Assembly (NCBI GenBank): GCA_021781255.1
Contig: JAJXXG010000867.1
Location: 1-8,257 of the forward strand
Length of the DNA: 8,257 bases
Origin: Acidobacteriota bacterium
GTDB taxonomy: Bacteria > Acidobacteriota > Terriglobia > Terriglobales > Acidobacteriaceae
Direction of reading: 5' to 3'
In this document: in pieces, positions 1 through 5,544 of the stretch
How the letters are laid out: every line of letters starts with the position of its first letter
How positions within the stretch are numbered: the first letter of the stretch is position 1
Position numbers and translations under genes: made by a program
The notes under the pieces: model-generated
Database searches by the model: none
The model's input: only the letters and a program-made list of their open reading frames with translations
What the model was told of the DNA's origin: nothing

Positions 1-68
1 AACGACGCAAAGAGGTAGACGAGCAGCAGTACGGAGAGGGCGATGGCGACGATCGTGATCCAGTCCAT
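1..68 (-). CDS. kdpF: KdpF small subunit of the K+-transporting ATPase, 3' end outside window
   Basis: KdpF is a single-span membrane peptide of about 30 residues that stabilises the KdpABC high-affinity potassium pump in the inner membrane. Reading leftward from ATG at 66-68, the peptide starts MDWITIVAIALSVLLLVYLF and is one continuous hydrophobic helix. It runs off the left edge after 22 full codons, so its C-terminus and kdpA are not seen. The start lies 3 bp after the stop of another tiny membrane peptide, and kdpE is the next gene upstream on the same strand. The call rests on size, hydrophobicity, the small-aliphatic/LLLxY pattern and the kdpE/kdpD context; sequence similarity alone would be weak for so short a peptide. 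Confidence 0.75.
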   Translation of the reverse strand, partial: MDWITIVAIALSVLLLVYLFAS

Positions 69-71
69 GAG

Positions 72-158
72 CTACCTCAGCTTGTGGCATGCCTTGACGT
101 AAAGAAACGCCAGGCCGAAGAACAGAGCGGTGAAGAACAGCATGGTGAGATCCTGCAT
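72..158 (-). CDS. 28-residue single-span membrane peptide preceding kdpF
   Basis: A very short ORF beginning MQDLTMLFFTALFFGLAF and ending with a basic, Cys/His-containing tail (KACHKLR). It has one predicted transmembrane helix (about residues 5-21). I chose ATG 156-158 because a GAGG motif sits 6 nt upstream; two further in-frame ATGs at 162-164 and 168-170 lack a good Shine-Dalgarno. The stop is 3 bp before the kdpF start, so translation of the two is probably coupled. Small hydrophobic ORFs of this kind occur ahead of kdpF in several bacterial groups (from memory), but I know of no assigned function. It may be an accessory subunit or stabiliser of the Kdp pump; that is inference from position and topology. 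Confidence 0.6.
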   Translation of the reverse strand: MQDLTMLFFTALFFGLAFLYVKACHKLR

Positions 159-227
159 AACCATCCTCATGGTGGCGATGGTGGTGCGAATCGCCACAGG
201 AGCAGTGTGCAGGGGCTGGTGTAGCGA

Positions 228-260
228 TGCCGGAAAGAATTTGTAAAGGAAACGTAAAAC
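228..260 (-). promoter_or_regulatory. Putative KdpE-binding direct repeats upstream of the kdpF operon
   Basis: Read on the minus strand, the gap between kdpE and the 28-aa peptide contains TTTACGTTTCC followed by TTTACAAATTC and then TTTCC. The TTTAC cores start exactly 11 bp apart (plus-strand gtaaa at 243-247 and 254-258), with a weaker third copy (gaaag, 233-237). OmpR/PhoB-family regulators bind tandem half-sites about one helical turn apart, and the E. coli KdpE site is an A/T-rich TTTATA/TTTACA pair with this spacing. The location just upstream of the pump operon fits KdpE autologous control. No strong -10 hexamer is obvious downstream. Confidence 0.45.
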
Positions 261-273
261 CCGCGGGGGGCCG

Positions 274-969
274 CTATCGAGTCTCGGCCTCGATGCCTTC
301 AGGAAGAAAGCGATAGCCGACCCACGGCTCGGTCTGGATGTACTGCTTGCCGGATTCGGCTTCGAGCTTCTTGCGCAACTGGGCGACGAAGACGCGCAGG
401 TACTCGGGCTGATGGACTGATTGTCCGCCCCACACAGCCGCGAGCAGAGCGCGGTGGGTGATGACCTTGCCGGGGTGACTGGCGAGGTGCAGAAGCAGAT
501 CGAATTCCTTGGGCGTGAGGCGAACCACGCGACCCATGAGGAAGACGGTGTGCGCGGCGGCATCGATGGCGAAGTCGCCGGCCTCGATGATGGGCGACGT
601 GCGCTCGGGCGCGCGGCGCAGATGCGCGCGAACGCGAGCGAGCAACTCAGGCATGCTGAAGGGCTTGGTCACGTAGTCGTCAGCGCCTGCGTCGAGCGCT
701 TCCACCTTGGAACGCTCATGCTCACGCACGCTGAGAACGAGCACGGGCGTTCCTCCGAGAGTGCGGATCGCGCGGCAGACTTCAACGCCGCTCATGCCCG
801 GCATCATGAGGTCGGTGATAACTAGATCAGGCAACCAGTCGCCGTAGACGCGCAGACCTTCTTCGGGGTCATTCGCAATCCGGCAATCGTACCCCTGAGC
901 CACGAGCGCAGCGCGCAATACGCGCGTGATCTGCGGCTCATCGTCAATCACAAGAATTTTTCCCGGCAT
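274..969 (-). CDS. kdpE: KdpE-type response regulator of the potassium-limitation system
   Basis: An OmpR-family transcription factor of 231 residues, normal for KdpE. The receiver domain occupies about residues 4-116 with the acidic pocket D9/D10, phospho-acceptor D53 (in ITDLMMPG), S80 in the Thr/Ser position and K102 (TKPF). The winged-helix DNA-binding domain covers about 127-225, with LTPKEFDLL and a GYRF C-terminal hairpin. The EYLRVFVAQLRKKLE stretch and TEPWVGYRF are typical of KdpE rather than generic OmpR proteins. It is expected to be phosphorylated by KdpD and to activate kdpFABC at low K+ or high osmolarity. It lies directly upstream of the kdpF operon on the same strand and is divergent from its kinase across a 62-bp gap. 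The ATG at 967-969 has an AGG about 7 nt upstream. Confidence 0.9.
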   Translation of the reverse strand: MPGKILVIDDEPQITRVLRAALVAQGYDCRIANDPEEGLRVYGDWLPDLVITDLMMPGMSGVEVCRAIRTLGGTPVLVLSVREHERSKVEALDAGADDYVTKPFSMPELLARVRAHLRRAPERTSPIIEAGDFAIDAAAHTVFLMGRVVRLTPKEFDLLLHLASHPGKVITHRALLAAVWGGQSVHQPEYLRVFVAQLRKKLEAESGKQYIQTEPWVGYRFLPEGIEAETR

Positions 970-987
970 GGCGCAGCCTAGGGGAAG

Positions 988-1016
988 ATTACATCATCTG
1001 TCCAGTCAAGTATGAT
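988..1016 (+). promoter_or_regulatory. Candidate sigma-70 promoter for the kdpD-like kinase
   Basis: In the 62-bp divergent spacer there is ATTACA (988-993, 4 of 6 to TTGACA), a 17-bp spacer, and TATGAT (1011-1016, 5 of 6 to TATAAT). Transcription would start about 10 nt before the ATG at 1032, leaving just room for the GGGGAAACG ribosome-binding sequence. I see no equally good promoter for kdpE on the opposite strand. This is a pattern match only. Confidence 0.4.
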
Positions 1017-1031
1017 TCCGGTGGGGAAACG

Positions 1032-2510
1032 ATGGCAGGTAAACTCAGTTCCGGTCTTGCACTGCGCTGGGTTGCCGCTGCAGCAGCGGTCGTGCTCACG
1101 ACCTTTCTCCTGGTATGGTTCGATGCCAGCTCCACTGCTGCCGGAATGGCATTCCTGGTCCTCGTGATGTGGACGGCCACGCAGGCTGGCGTGGCCGTAT
1201 CACTAGTCATCACGGCGCTGTGCGCGGCGGCGTTCGACTACTACTTCCTTCCTCCCTATCGCACTTTCCGTTTGCAGGGAGCAGAGGCGTGGTTCACGAT
1301 GTTTGCATTTGCCGCGAGCTGCGCCGTCGTCAGCCGCCTGGCAGAAACGGCGCGGCGCCAGAAGGAAGAAGCGCGGCAGCGCCAGGAGGACGTGGAGCGG
1401 CTGTATGCACTGAGCCAGGAGATGATGCTCTATAGCGATGCGGAGGAGCTGATTGGCAATCAGCCTCGGCTGATCGCCCAGACTTTCAGCCTGGAAGCAG
1501 TGGCCCTTTATGTGTGCAGTAGTGACCGGACCTACGCGTCGCCGTCGGAGCTACCCCGGAGCGTGGATGCCGGTCTGCGCTCGTTGGCGCAGGGAGTGCA
1601 GGGCGCGGACGACTTGACCATGGGCTTCCGTGCCATACCGCTGATGCTGGGCCTGCGGCCCGTGGGCACCCTCGGGTGGAAGCCGGCTGTGCTATCGCGC
1701 GAAATTTCGACTGCGGTTGCGGCGCAGGTGGCCATCGTGCTGGCGCGCGCGGTCACGATGAACGCGTCGGCTCGGATCGAAGCTGCACGTGCAGCCGATC
1801 GATTGCGCGCCGCACTCGTCGAATCACTCACCCATGAGCTGCGTACTCCGTTGACTTCGATTCGTGCGGCTGCCACGACGCTGCTTGAAGGCAGCGGGCT
1901 GGACGAACCATCGCGGCAAGATCTGGTCAAGGTGATCGATGAGGAATCGACGCGGCTGGACACTCTGATTGGACAGTCTGTGGAGATGGCCGAACTGGAT
2001 GCGAACGTTCTCGAAGTCCGACTTGCTCCTCACCATCCGCGCGCATTTCTCGATGAGATTGTGGAACGGTTGCGTAAAACACTCGATGGCCACAGGGTTT
2101 CAGTTGTGACGGAAGGCCCGGATACACATGCGTGGTTCGATGCGCACTTGCTCGAACGCGTGCTGCGGCATCTGCTGGAGAATGCCGCCAGCTATACCCC
2201 GGCGGGTAGCCGCATCCAGCTCGCGAGCCGGCGGATCGAAGGCCGCCTGGAACTCAGAGTCGAAGACGATGGGCCCGGAATCGATGCGATCGATCTGCCT
2301 CTCATCTTCGATAAGTTCTACCGCGGCAAGCGCAGCGCCGGAGCACGGAATGGTTCCGGCATGGGGCTCGCCATCGCGCGCGCAATCCTGGCCGCGCAAG
2401 GCGGATCGATTGAAGCCACAAGCGAGCCTGGACAGGGAACGTGCTTTCGGTGTTGGGTGCCGCTCATCGAGAGCGATCCCAAGAACGCGCAAGGCGAGGC
2501 TTTGGAATAG
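1032..2510 (+). CDS. kdpD: KdpD-like sensor histidine kinase lacking the N-terminal KdpD sensor domain
   Basis: A membrane histidine kinase of 492 residues that should phosphorylate the divergently encoded KdpE. Residues about 11-104 form the four-helix DUF4118 membrane domain of KdpD, including DYYFLPPYRTF between helices 3 and 4. A coiled linker (104-130) and a GAF-like region (about 130-240) follow. HisKA carries H268 in SLTHELRTPLTS. The ATPase domain has N384 (LLENAASY), DDGPGI (412-417), FDKFY (426-430) and GSGMGLAIA (441-449). Full-length KdpD is about 890 residues, with a cytoplasmic KdpD/USP region of some 370-400 residues ahead of the membrane helices. That part is missing here, and the ORF begins cleanly at ATG 1032 behind a GGGGAAAC sequence, so this is not an obvious truncation by mutation. 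The missing domain may be a separate gene elsewhere (inference). Confidence 0.85.
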   Translation: MAGKLSSGLALRWVAAAAAVVLTTFLLVWFDASSTAAGMAFLVLVMWTATQAGVAVSLVITALCAAAFDYYFLPPYRTFRLQGAEAWFTMFAFAASCAVVSRLAETARRQKEEARQRQEDVERLYALSQEMMLYSDAEELIGNQPRLIAQTFSLEAVALYVCSSDRTYASPSELPRSVDAGLRSLAQGVQGADDLTMGFRAIPLMLGLRPVGTLGWKPAVLSREISTAVAAQVAIVLARAVTMNASARIEAARAADRLRAALVESLTHELRTPLTSIRAAATTLLEGSGLDEPSRQDLVKVIDEESTRLDTLIGQSVEMAELDANVLEVRLAPHHPRAFLDEIVERLRKTLDGHRVSVVTEGPDTHAWFDAHLLERVLRHLLENAASYTPAGSRIQLASRRIEGRLELRVEDDGPGIDAIDLPLIFDKFYRGKRSAGARNGSGMGLAIARAILAAQGGSIEATSEPGQGTCFRCWVPLIESDPKNAQGEALE

Positions 2511-2511
2511 G

Positions 2512-2539
2512 CACTCCTGTCGCATTGCAGTGGTTTTTT
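2512..2539 (+). terminator. Weak candidate intrinsic terminator after the kdpD-like gene
   Basis: Directly after the stop codon, CACT (2512-2515) can pair with AGTG (2529-2532), followed by G and a run of six T (2534-2539). The stem is only 4 bp with a long loop, so termination would be modest. It would stop the kinase transcript before it runs antisense into tRNA-Lys. Confidence 0.3.
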
Positions 2540-2575
2540 CGCGGTTTTCAGAAGGGATCGATTCGACTGTATGAA

Positions 2576-2651
2576 TGGTGAGCTCGCTGGGATTCGAACC
2601 CAGGACCCACGCCTTAAAAGGGCGTTGCTCTACCTACTGAGCTACGAGCTC
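2576..2651 (-). tRNA. tRNA-Lys (anticodon UUU)
   Basis: A complete 76-nt tRNA gene including an encoded CCA end. The acceptor stem GAGCTCG (2645-2651 complement) pairs with CGAGCTC (2580-2586 complement), followed by discriminator A and CCA. The D-arm is GCTC...GAGC. The anticodon stem ACGCC/GGCGT closes the loop CTTTTAA, with UUU at 2616-2618. The T-arm is CTGGG TTCGAAT CCCAG. All stems are perfectly paired, so the gene is expected to be functional. It is transcribed toward the kdpD-like gene. Confidence 0.95.
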
Positions 2652-2658
2652 TCACCAA

Positions 2659-2704
2659 ATTCAACTTATTGAGAATCAATAAGCTGAATGCTATTCAGTT
2701 TTTT
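2659..2704 (+). other. Two overlapping hairpins with a T-run beside tRNA-Lys
   Basis: An AT-rich patch in a GC-rich region, 7 bp outside the tRNA-Lys 5' end. Hairpin 1 is ATTCA-A-CTTATTGA, loop GAA, then TCAATAAG-C-TGAAT (2659-2689; 13 pairs with one mismatch). Hairpin 2 is CTGAAT, loop GCT, then ATTCAG (2684-2698), followed by six T (2699-2704), which looks like a plus-strand intrinsic terminator. They share CTGAAT and cannot form together. On the minus strand the same region would be the tRNA promoter or leader. Function is not established. Confidence 0.4.
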
Positions 2705-3229
2705 GGGCCGCGCGCGGTACTTCGGCTCCAGCAGCCATTTTGCGGCCAGCCAGTACCGAAATCGAACCCAGCCTGATGCACACCCCAGTGCCTTGCTTGT
2801 GGGACTAGCGAGTGGGTGTATCAGGCGGTCATGAAAATCGCCTTGTGCCCGATCAATTTCTGTACTGTCTCTCAGTCTACCCCACCGATCATGAGGCGGC
2901 TAGCTAACCGCGAAAAGTTCCCCGGCATTGCATCACGGCGTACCCACCAAGGAGCAGCTGGAACTTGCCGCCGGGGAACTGGGAGTAGAGGTGGAGTGGT
3001 GACCTTAGGCCTTTTGTCCACAGTGCCCTGGTATGCCCACCGTCTGCCTCACGTCATCGGCGACGCATCGGAGCGACTGGTGGCTGTTCCCATGGCGTGG
3101 AACAGCCGCCAAACGGCCACCACCGAAAGAGTCGCGCAATGGCCCTCAGAACAACCAGCAGACTGAGAAGGGCCGTTCCGAATCAATCTCCGGATGGCTC
3201 TTAACATCTCTGTTTTTCATTTGTTGGAA
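2705..3229. other. Gene-poor stretch with an inverted repeat and decayed coding scraps
   Basis: I find no intact gene here. An inverted repeat CGGTACT (2715-2721) / AGTACCG (2752-2758), with inner GGCT/AGCC pairing, could form a 44-nt stem-loop. A closed plus-strand frame (2904-3002) ends in a protein-like segment (PTKEQLELAAGELGVEVEW, stop 3000-3002) but has no start codon. A second open frame ending at 3166 carries STVPWYAHRLPHVIGDASE and resembles the C-terminus of a tyrosine integrase. The combination suggests degenerate, once-coding DNA. Confidence 0.4.
3003..3166 (+). pseudogene. Possible C-terminal remnant of a tyrosine recombinase
   Basis: The frame ending at the stop 3164-3166 contains TVPWYAHRLPHVIGDASERL. 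Integrases of the phage family often end with a catalytic-Tyr segment of the form T-x-x-x-YAH-x-x-P-x-x-x-x-x-A-x-x-x-L, and this matches that pattern reasonably. No upstream Arg/His catalytic boxes can be read in any frame, so at most a decayed tail remains. Its position 64 bp from a tRNA 3' end is where an integrase gene would be expected. A chance resemblance cannot be excluded. Confidence 0.3.
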
Positions 3230-3276
3230 TGGTGCGCCCGGAAGGATTCGAACCTCCGGCCTACTGATTCGTAGTC
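3230..3276 (-). pseudogene. 3' fragment of tRNA-Arg(ACG): probable att site of an integrated element
   Basis: On the minus strand the sequence reads GACTACGAATCAG, then a variable loop, then GGAGG TTCGAAT CCTTC (perfect T-arm allowing one G-U pair), and CGGGCGC-A-CCA. That is the 3' part of a tRNA-Arg with loop CTACGAA and anticodon ACG. The 5' side of the anticodon stem diverges right after GACT (AGGGA opposite TCAGT leaves two mismatches), and no D-arm or GCGCCCG acceptor strand follows to the right. A tRNA cut near the anticodon loop with an intact 3' end is the usual attachment-site duplicate left by tyrosine-integrase elements. By polarity, the element arm should lie to the right (above 3276), with the restored full tRNA further right, outside the window. 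Confidence 0.8.
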
Positions 3277-3972
3277 CCTGCGAGTGGGGTTTGCACGGAA
3301 ATGCACTTCGTCGCACAAAATCGCAAATATCCAGTATTCATAAGGGTTCTATCCGCTTTTGCTTGTCGCACTGTGTTGCACGGAGATGTACGGAATTCCC
3401 ATCACAACAGCCACCAGAACAGCCACCAGAAAACATACTGATCCGCGCTCCGTTCAGTGGACCTGCTTGCCGTCGGGCTTCACGCGGGACAACCGTTCGC
3501 AATCCCGGTCGAACTCACTTCAGGCTTAGATCTCCACCAAGCTCCTTGAGCGAGCGAATGAACTCCCGCGGGTTCAAGCGCTAAAGGCTTCTTAACGGTC
3601 CGCTTCCGGTGTGGCCGATACTTTGCGTGCGGGCGACCGGAGGCGGCGGAATTCATCGGATTGAGTTGCCAGTCTTGTGATCCCAAAGCGCCAACGTGTT
3701 GACCCTGTTGGCTCCGGCTATTGCTCCCAAGGACAGTCGTCAGGCAAATTCCCCGTAGGGGAGCAGCAGCAGCGGTTGTATCAAAAGGCTCCCTGAAGTT
3801 TAAGAGACGTGTCAGTGCGAGTCTTCAGGCGGCAATGGCTTACCTTGCCGCTTCATCGATTTTGCATTTCGGAATGGTCGCGGCTCAATTGAATTGGAGA
3901 TTGTCTCCAAGCGCCGGACCCTGTCCGAACTGCTTTGCTCTTTGCTCAATTTCCAGAAATCGACCAGACTCA
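3277..3972. other. Gene-poor, probable island-edge DNA
   Basis: No intact gene is supported. Near the tRNA fragment the base composition drops (3300-3440). It contains a perfect tandem pair of a 12-mer, ACAGCCACCAGA (3407-3430). On the minus strand, a 21-codon frame at 3518-3580 with stop TGA at 3515-3517 reads like a protein end (FIRSLKELGGDLSLK). It is closed upstream by TAG, although the overlapping frame could be joined to it by one frameshift, so it may be a broken small gene. The rest (3590-3972) shows no recognisable protein or RNA. Confidence 0.4.
3407..3430 (+). repeat. Tandem duplication of a 12-mer near the att fragment
   Basis: ACAGCCACCAGA occurs twice, back to back and perfectly (3407-3418 and 3419-3430). 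It is 130 bp inside the presumed element arm, a distance at which integrase arm-type sites or excisionase sites are found. It could equally be a simple slippage duplication. Confidence 0.6.
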
Positions 3973-4339
3973 TTCCGCCGTCGCTGGCGATGACGCTTTG
4001 TCTGTTCAGTTTGATGATGGTGACGTTGGCTCATCTGCCGATATTCTGGGCGATCCAAACGGAGATTCTGAGCGACACAGCGGCTGCAGGTGCGTTGGGA
4101 GTGGCGAGCACGATCGCGAATATTGCGGGCTTCTTCGGGCCGTCGGCGTTTGGGGACCTGCACACGCGAACTGGGTCGCTGGCGAGCGGGTATACGGCGG
4201 TGGCGGTGTGTTGGGTGGATCGGCGATGCCGATGCTGATAATTCCGGGGCTGCGGCAGAAGGCGCGGCATGCAGGTACCGAGGCGCAGACTATCTGCGAA
4301 GAAAAATCGGCGATTCTGAGTAGGGCGACTACAAGGTAA
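3973..4339 (+). pseudogene. Truncated, frameshifted MFS transporter (C-terminal remnant)
   Basis: Translation from about 3973 gives hydrophobic segments typical of the last helices of a major facilitator transporter: LCLFSLMMVTLAHLPIFWAI, then SDTAAAGALGVASTIANIAGFFGPSAFG and a D-L-x-T-x-TGS turn before the final helix. The FWA...AAAG...AN-IAG-F-GP series is typical of organic-anion (ACS-type) MFS members. The frame is lost after TAVAVC near 4209-4215 and continues one frame over as LGGSAMPMLIIPGLRQKAR to a stop at 4337-4339, consistent with loss of one base in GTGTGTTGGG. Everything before the third-last helix is absent, since the upstream frame is not MFS-like. The gene is therefore both 5'-truncated and frameshifted, and cannot make a transporter. 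Confidence 0.65.
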
Positions 4340-4535
4340 CAGCCGGGGAGGCCGAGGTTGTGCGTTGCTCGGCAAATTCTGTACCAGTGGGAGTGAGACA
4401 AACTGGTAGCGCTCCGGGCGGCTCGCCAGCGCGAAATCCACGCCAAATCGCCAGCACCAGTCCAACCGCTGCGAGAGCGGATGCCCCGAGGGTTGCCCAA
4501 ACAATTCGCCTCCACAAATTCTTCCCAATGGACAT
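4329..4535 (-). CDS. Doubtful small hypothetical membrane protein
   Basis: A 68-codon frame starting MSIGKNLWRR with one clear hydrophobic segment at about residues 11-31 (IVWATLGASALAAVGLVLAI), preceded by positive charges, then a Pro/Gly/Thr-rich tail. I picked ATG 4533-4535 because AAAGAGG lies 9 nt upstream; an in-frame ATG nine codons earlier (4560-4562) has no ribosome-binding site. Its 3' end overlaps the tail of the MFS remnant on the other strand by 11 bp. I recognise no family. It may be a real small inner-membrane protein or a chance frame in decayed DNA. Confidence 0.3.
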   Translation of the reverse strand: MSIGKNLWRRIVWATLGASALAAVGLVLAIWRGFRAGEPPGALPVCLTPTGTEFAEQRTTSASPAVTL

Positions 4536-4562
4536 GCTGTTGAGCCTCTTTCGCAGTTCCAT

Positions 4563-4773
4563 GGGTGTGCCGACCTATCGGCGCGGACAAAATCGCACCG
4601 GAGGCAGTATGTAGCAATTCCGCAAAGTCTGTGGTCTAAGAACCATGCCGTGGCTCTGATATTACGATGAGTGCCCGCGCAGTTTCCGAGCGACGGGGAG
4701 AGTCAGGCGCAGCACCGACTACCATTTCTTATAGCGCAGAAAGCGGAATTGCTCGGTAAAAATAGCTGACAGA
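4563..4773. other. Non-coding stretch with an 11-bp inverted repeat
   Basis: No gene is seen. AGCAATTCCGC (4613-4623) is matched perfectly in inverted orientation by GCGGAATTGCT (4743-4753), bracketing 141 bp. No transposase, target duplication or promoter is evident inside. Confidence 0.4.
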
Positions 4774-4852
4774 TTCCTGAATTCGAGCGTAAGGAAAGGT
4801 TCAGGAACACTTCAGGCGAGCGAAGCGCTGTATGCGGCTATAAGGGAAGGAG
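4774..4852 (+). promoter_or_regulatory. Putative operator/promoter of the two-component operon
   Basis: TTCAGGAACAC-TTCAGG (4800-4816) is a direct repeat with exact 11-bp period, the geometry bound by OmpR/PhoB-family regulators, here just ahead of a gene for such a regulator. A reversed copy, TTCCTGAA (4774-4781), lies 18 bp upstream. A -10-like TATAAG (4839-4844) follows without a recognisable -35, as expected for an activated promoter. AAGGAGA (4847-4853) is the ribosome-binding site, with GGAG 8 nt before the ATG. Autoregulation is inferred. Confidence 0.45.
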
Positions 4853-4860
4853 ACGGTGCG

Positions 4861-5544
4861 ATGCAAATCCTGGTGGTGGAAGACGAACCGAAGGTGGGGA
4901 ATGCGCTGCGAGATGGACTCGAAGCCGAGGGGTACATGATGACTCTGGCGCGGACCGGTGAAGAGGGATTCTTTCATGCCAGCGTACGTGCCTTCGATCT
5001 GATCATCCTGGACGTCATGCTTCCGGGGACAGATGGAATCGAAGTTCTCCGGACTCTCCGCAAACGGGGCACGAAGACTCCAGTGCTTCTTCTCACCGCG
5101 AAAGATGCCATTGAGGACCGTGTAGTGGGCCTGGACGCTGGCGCCGACGACTACCTGGTTAAGCCTTTCGCGTTTGCGGAACTGAGCGCCAGGATTCGGG
5201 CTTTGATGCGTCGCAATAAGGTTGAACCAGTGAGCGGTCTGATCATCGGGAGCCTTGAGGTTGATCCTGACAGGCGCGCGGTGACGCGCGAGGGAAGCCG
5301 TATTGACCTTACCCCGCGCGAGTTCGACTTGCTTGAATATCTGGCTCACAACCAGGGCCGGGTCGTCTCGCGTGAAATGCTGGCGCGCGATGTGTGGAAG
5401 GAGACCGCCCGTGCCACACCACTCGACAACGTAATCGACGTGCATATCGCAAGACTGCGCAGGAAAGTCGACGATCCATTCAGCACAAAGCTGCTCCAGA
5501 CAGTGCGGGGAGTCGGATTCATGCTCGGCGGGGATCCACAATGA
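4861..5544 (+). CDS. OmpR-family two-component response regulator (CusR/CopR-like)
   Basis: A DNA-binding response regulator of 227 residues. The receiver domain spans about 1-112, with acidic residues E7/D8, phospho-acceptor D51 (ILDVMLPG), T79 and K101 (VKPF). The C-terminal winged helix (about 125-222) has LTPREFDLLEYL, the recognition-helix region NVIDVHIARLRRKVD and RGVGFML. The overall pattern (MxILVVEDE start, VxHIxxLRxKVD) resembles the CusR/CopR/QseB group. Family resemblance does not define the signal, so I give no symbol. ATG 4861 is well supported by GGAG 8 nt upstream. The stop overlaps the kinase start by 4 bp (ATGA), indicating translational coupling and a dedicated partner. 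Probable control through the TTCAGG repeats upstream is inference. Confidence 0.9.
   Translation: MQILVVEDEPKVGNALRDGLEAEGYMMTLARTGEEGFFHASVRAFDLIILDVMLPGTDGIEVLRTLRKRGTKTPVLLLTAKDAIEDRVVGLDAGADDYLVKPFAFAELSARIRALMRRNKVEPVSGLIIGSLEVDPDRRAVTREGSRIDLTPREFDLLEYLAHNQGRVVSREMLARDVWKETARATPLDNVIDVHIARLRRKVDDPFSTKLLQTVRGVGFMLGGDPQ

Noticed and set aside
72..563. A 163-codon minus-strand frame overlapping kdpE
   Set aside because: Most of it is kdpE in another frame with Ser/Pro-rich shadow composition. Only its last 28 codons, with their own start, are a plausible gene.
3033..3584. A 183-codon plus-strand open frame across the tRNA-Arg fragment
   Set aside because: Its GAPGRIRTSGLLIRSP segment is the antisense translation of a tRNA, a well-known database artefact. 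The rest has no domain, and there is no ribosome-binding site.
3885..4617. Several minus-strand frames opposite the MFS remnant (92, 203 and 165 codons)
   Set aside because: They are Arg/Pro/Ser-rich shadow translations of GC-rich DNA. The plus strand has recognisable transporter helices there.
5394..5540. Upstream in-frame extension of the histidine kinase (525 codons)
   Set aside because: It would overlap the regulator by 151 bp and adds a non-membrane, shadow-like N-terminus. ATG 5541 gives a standard 4-bp overlap.
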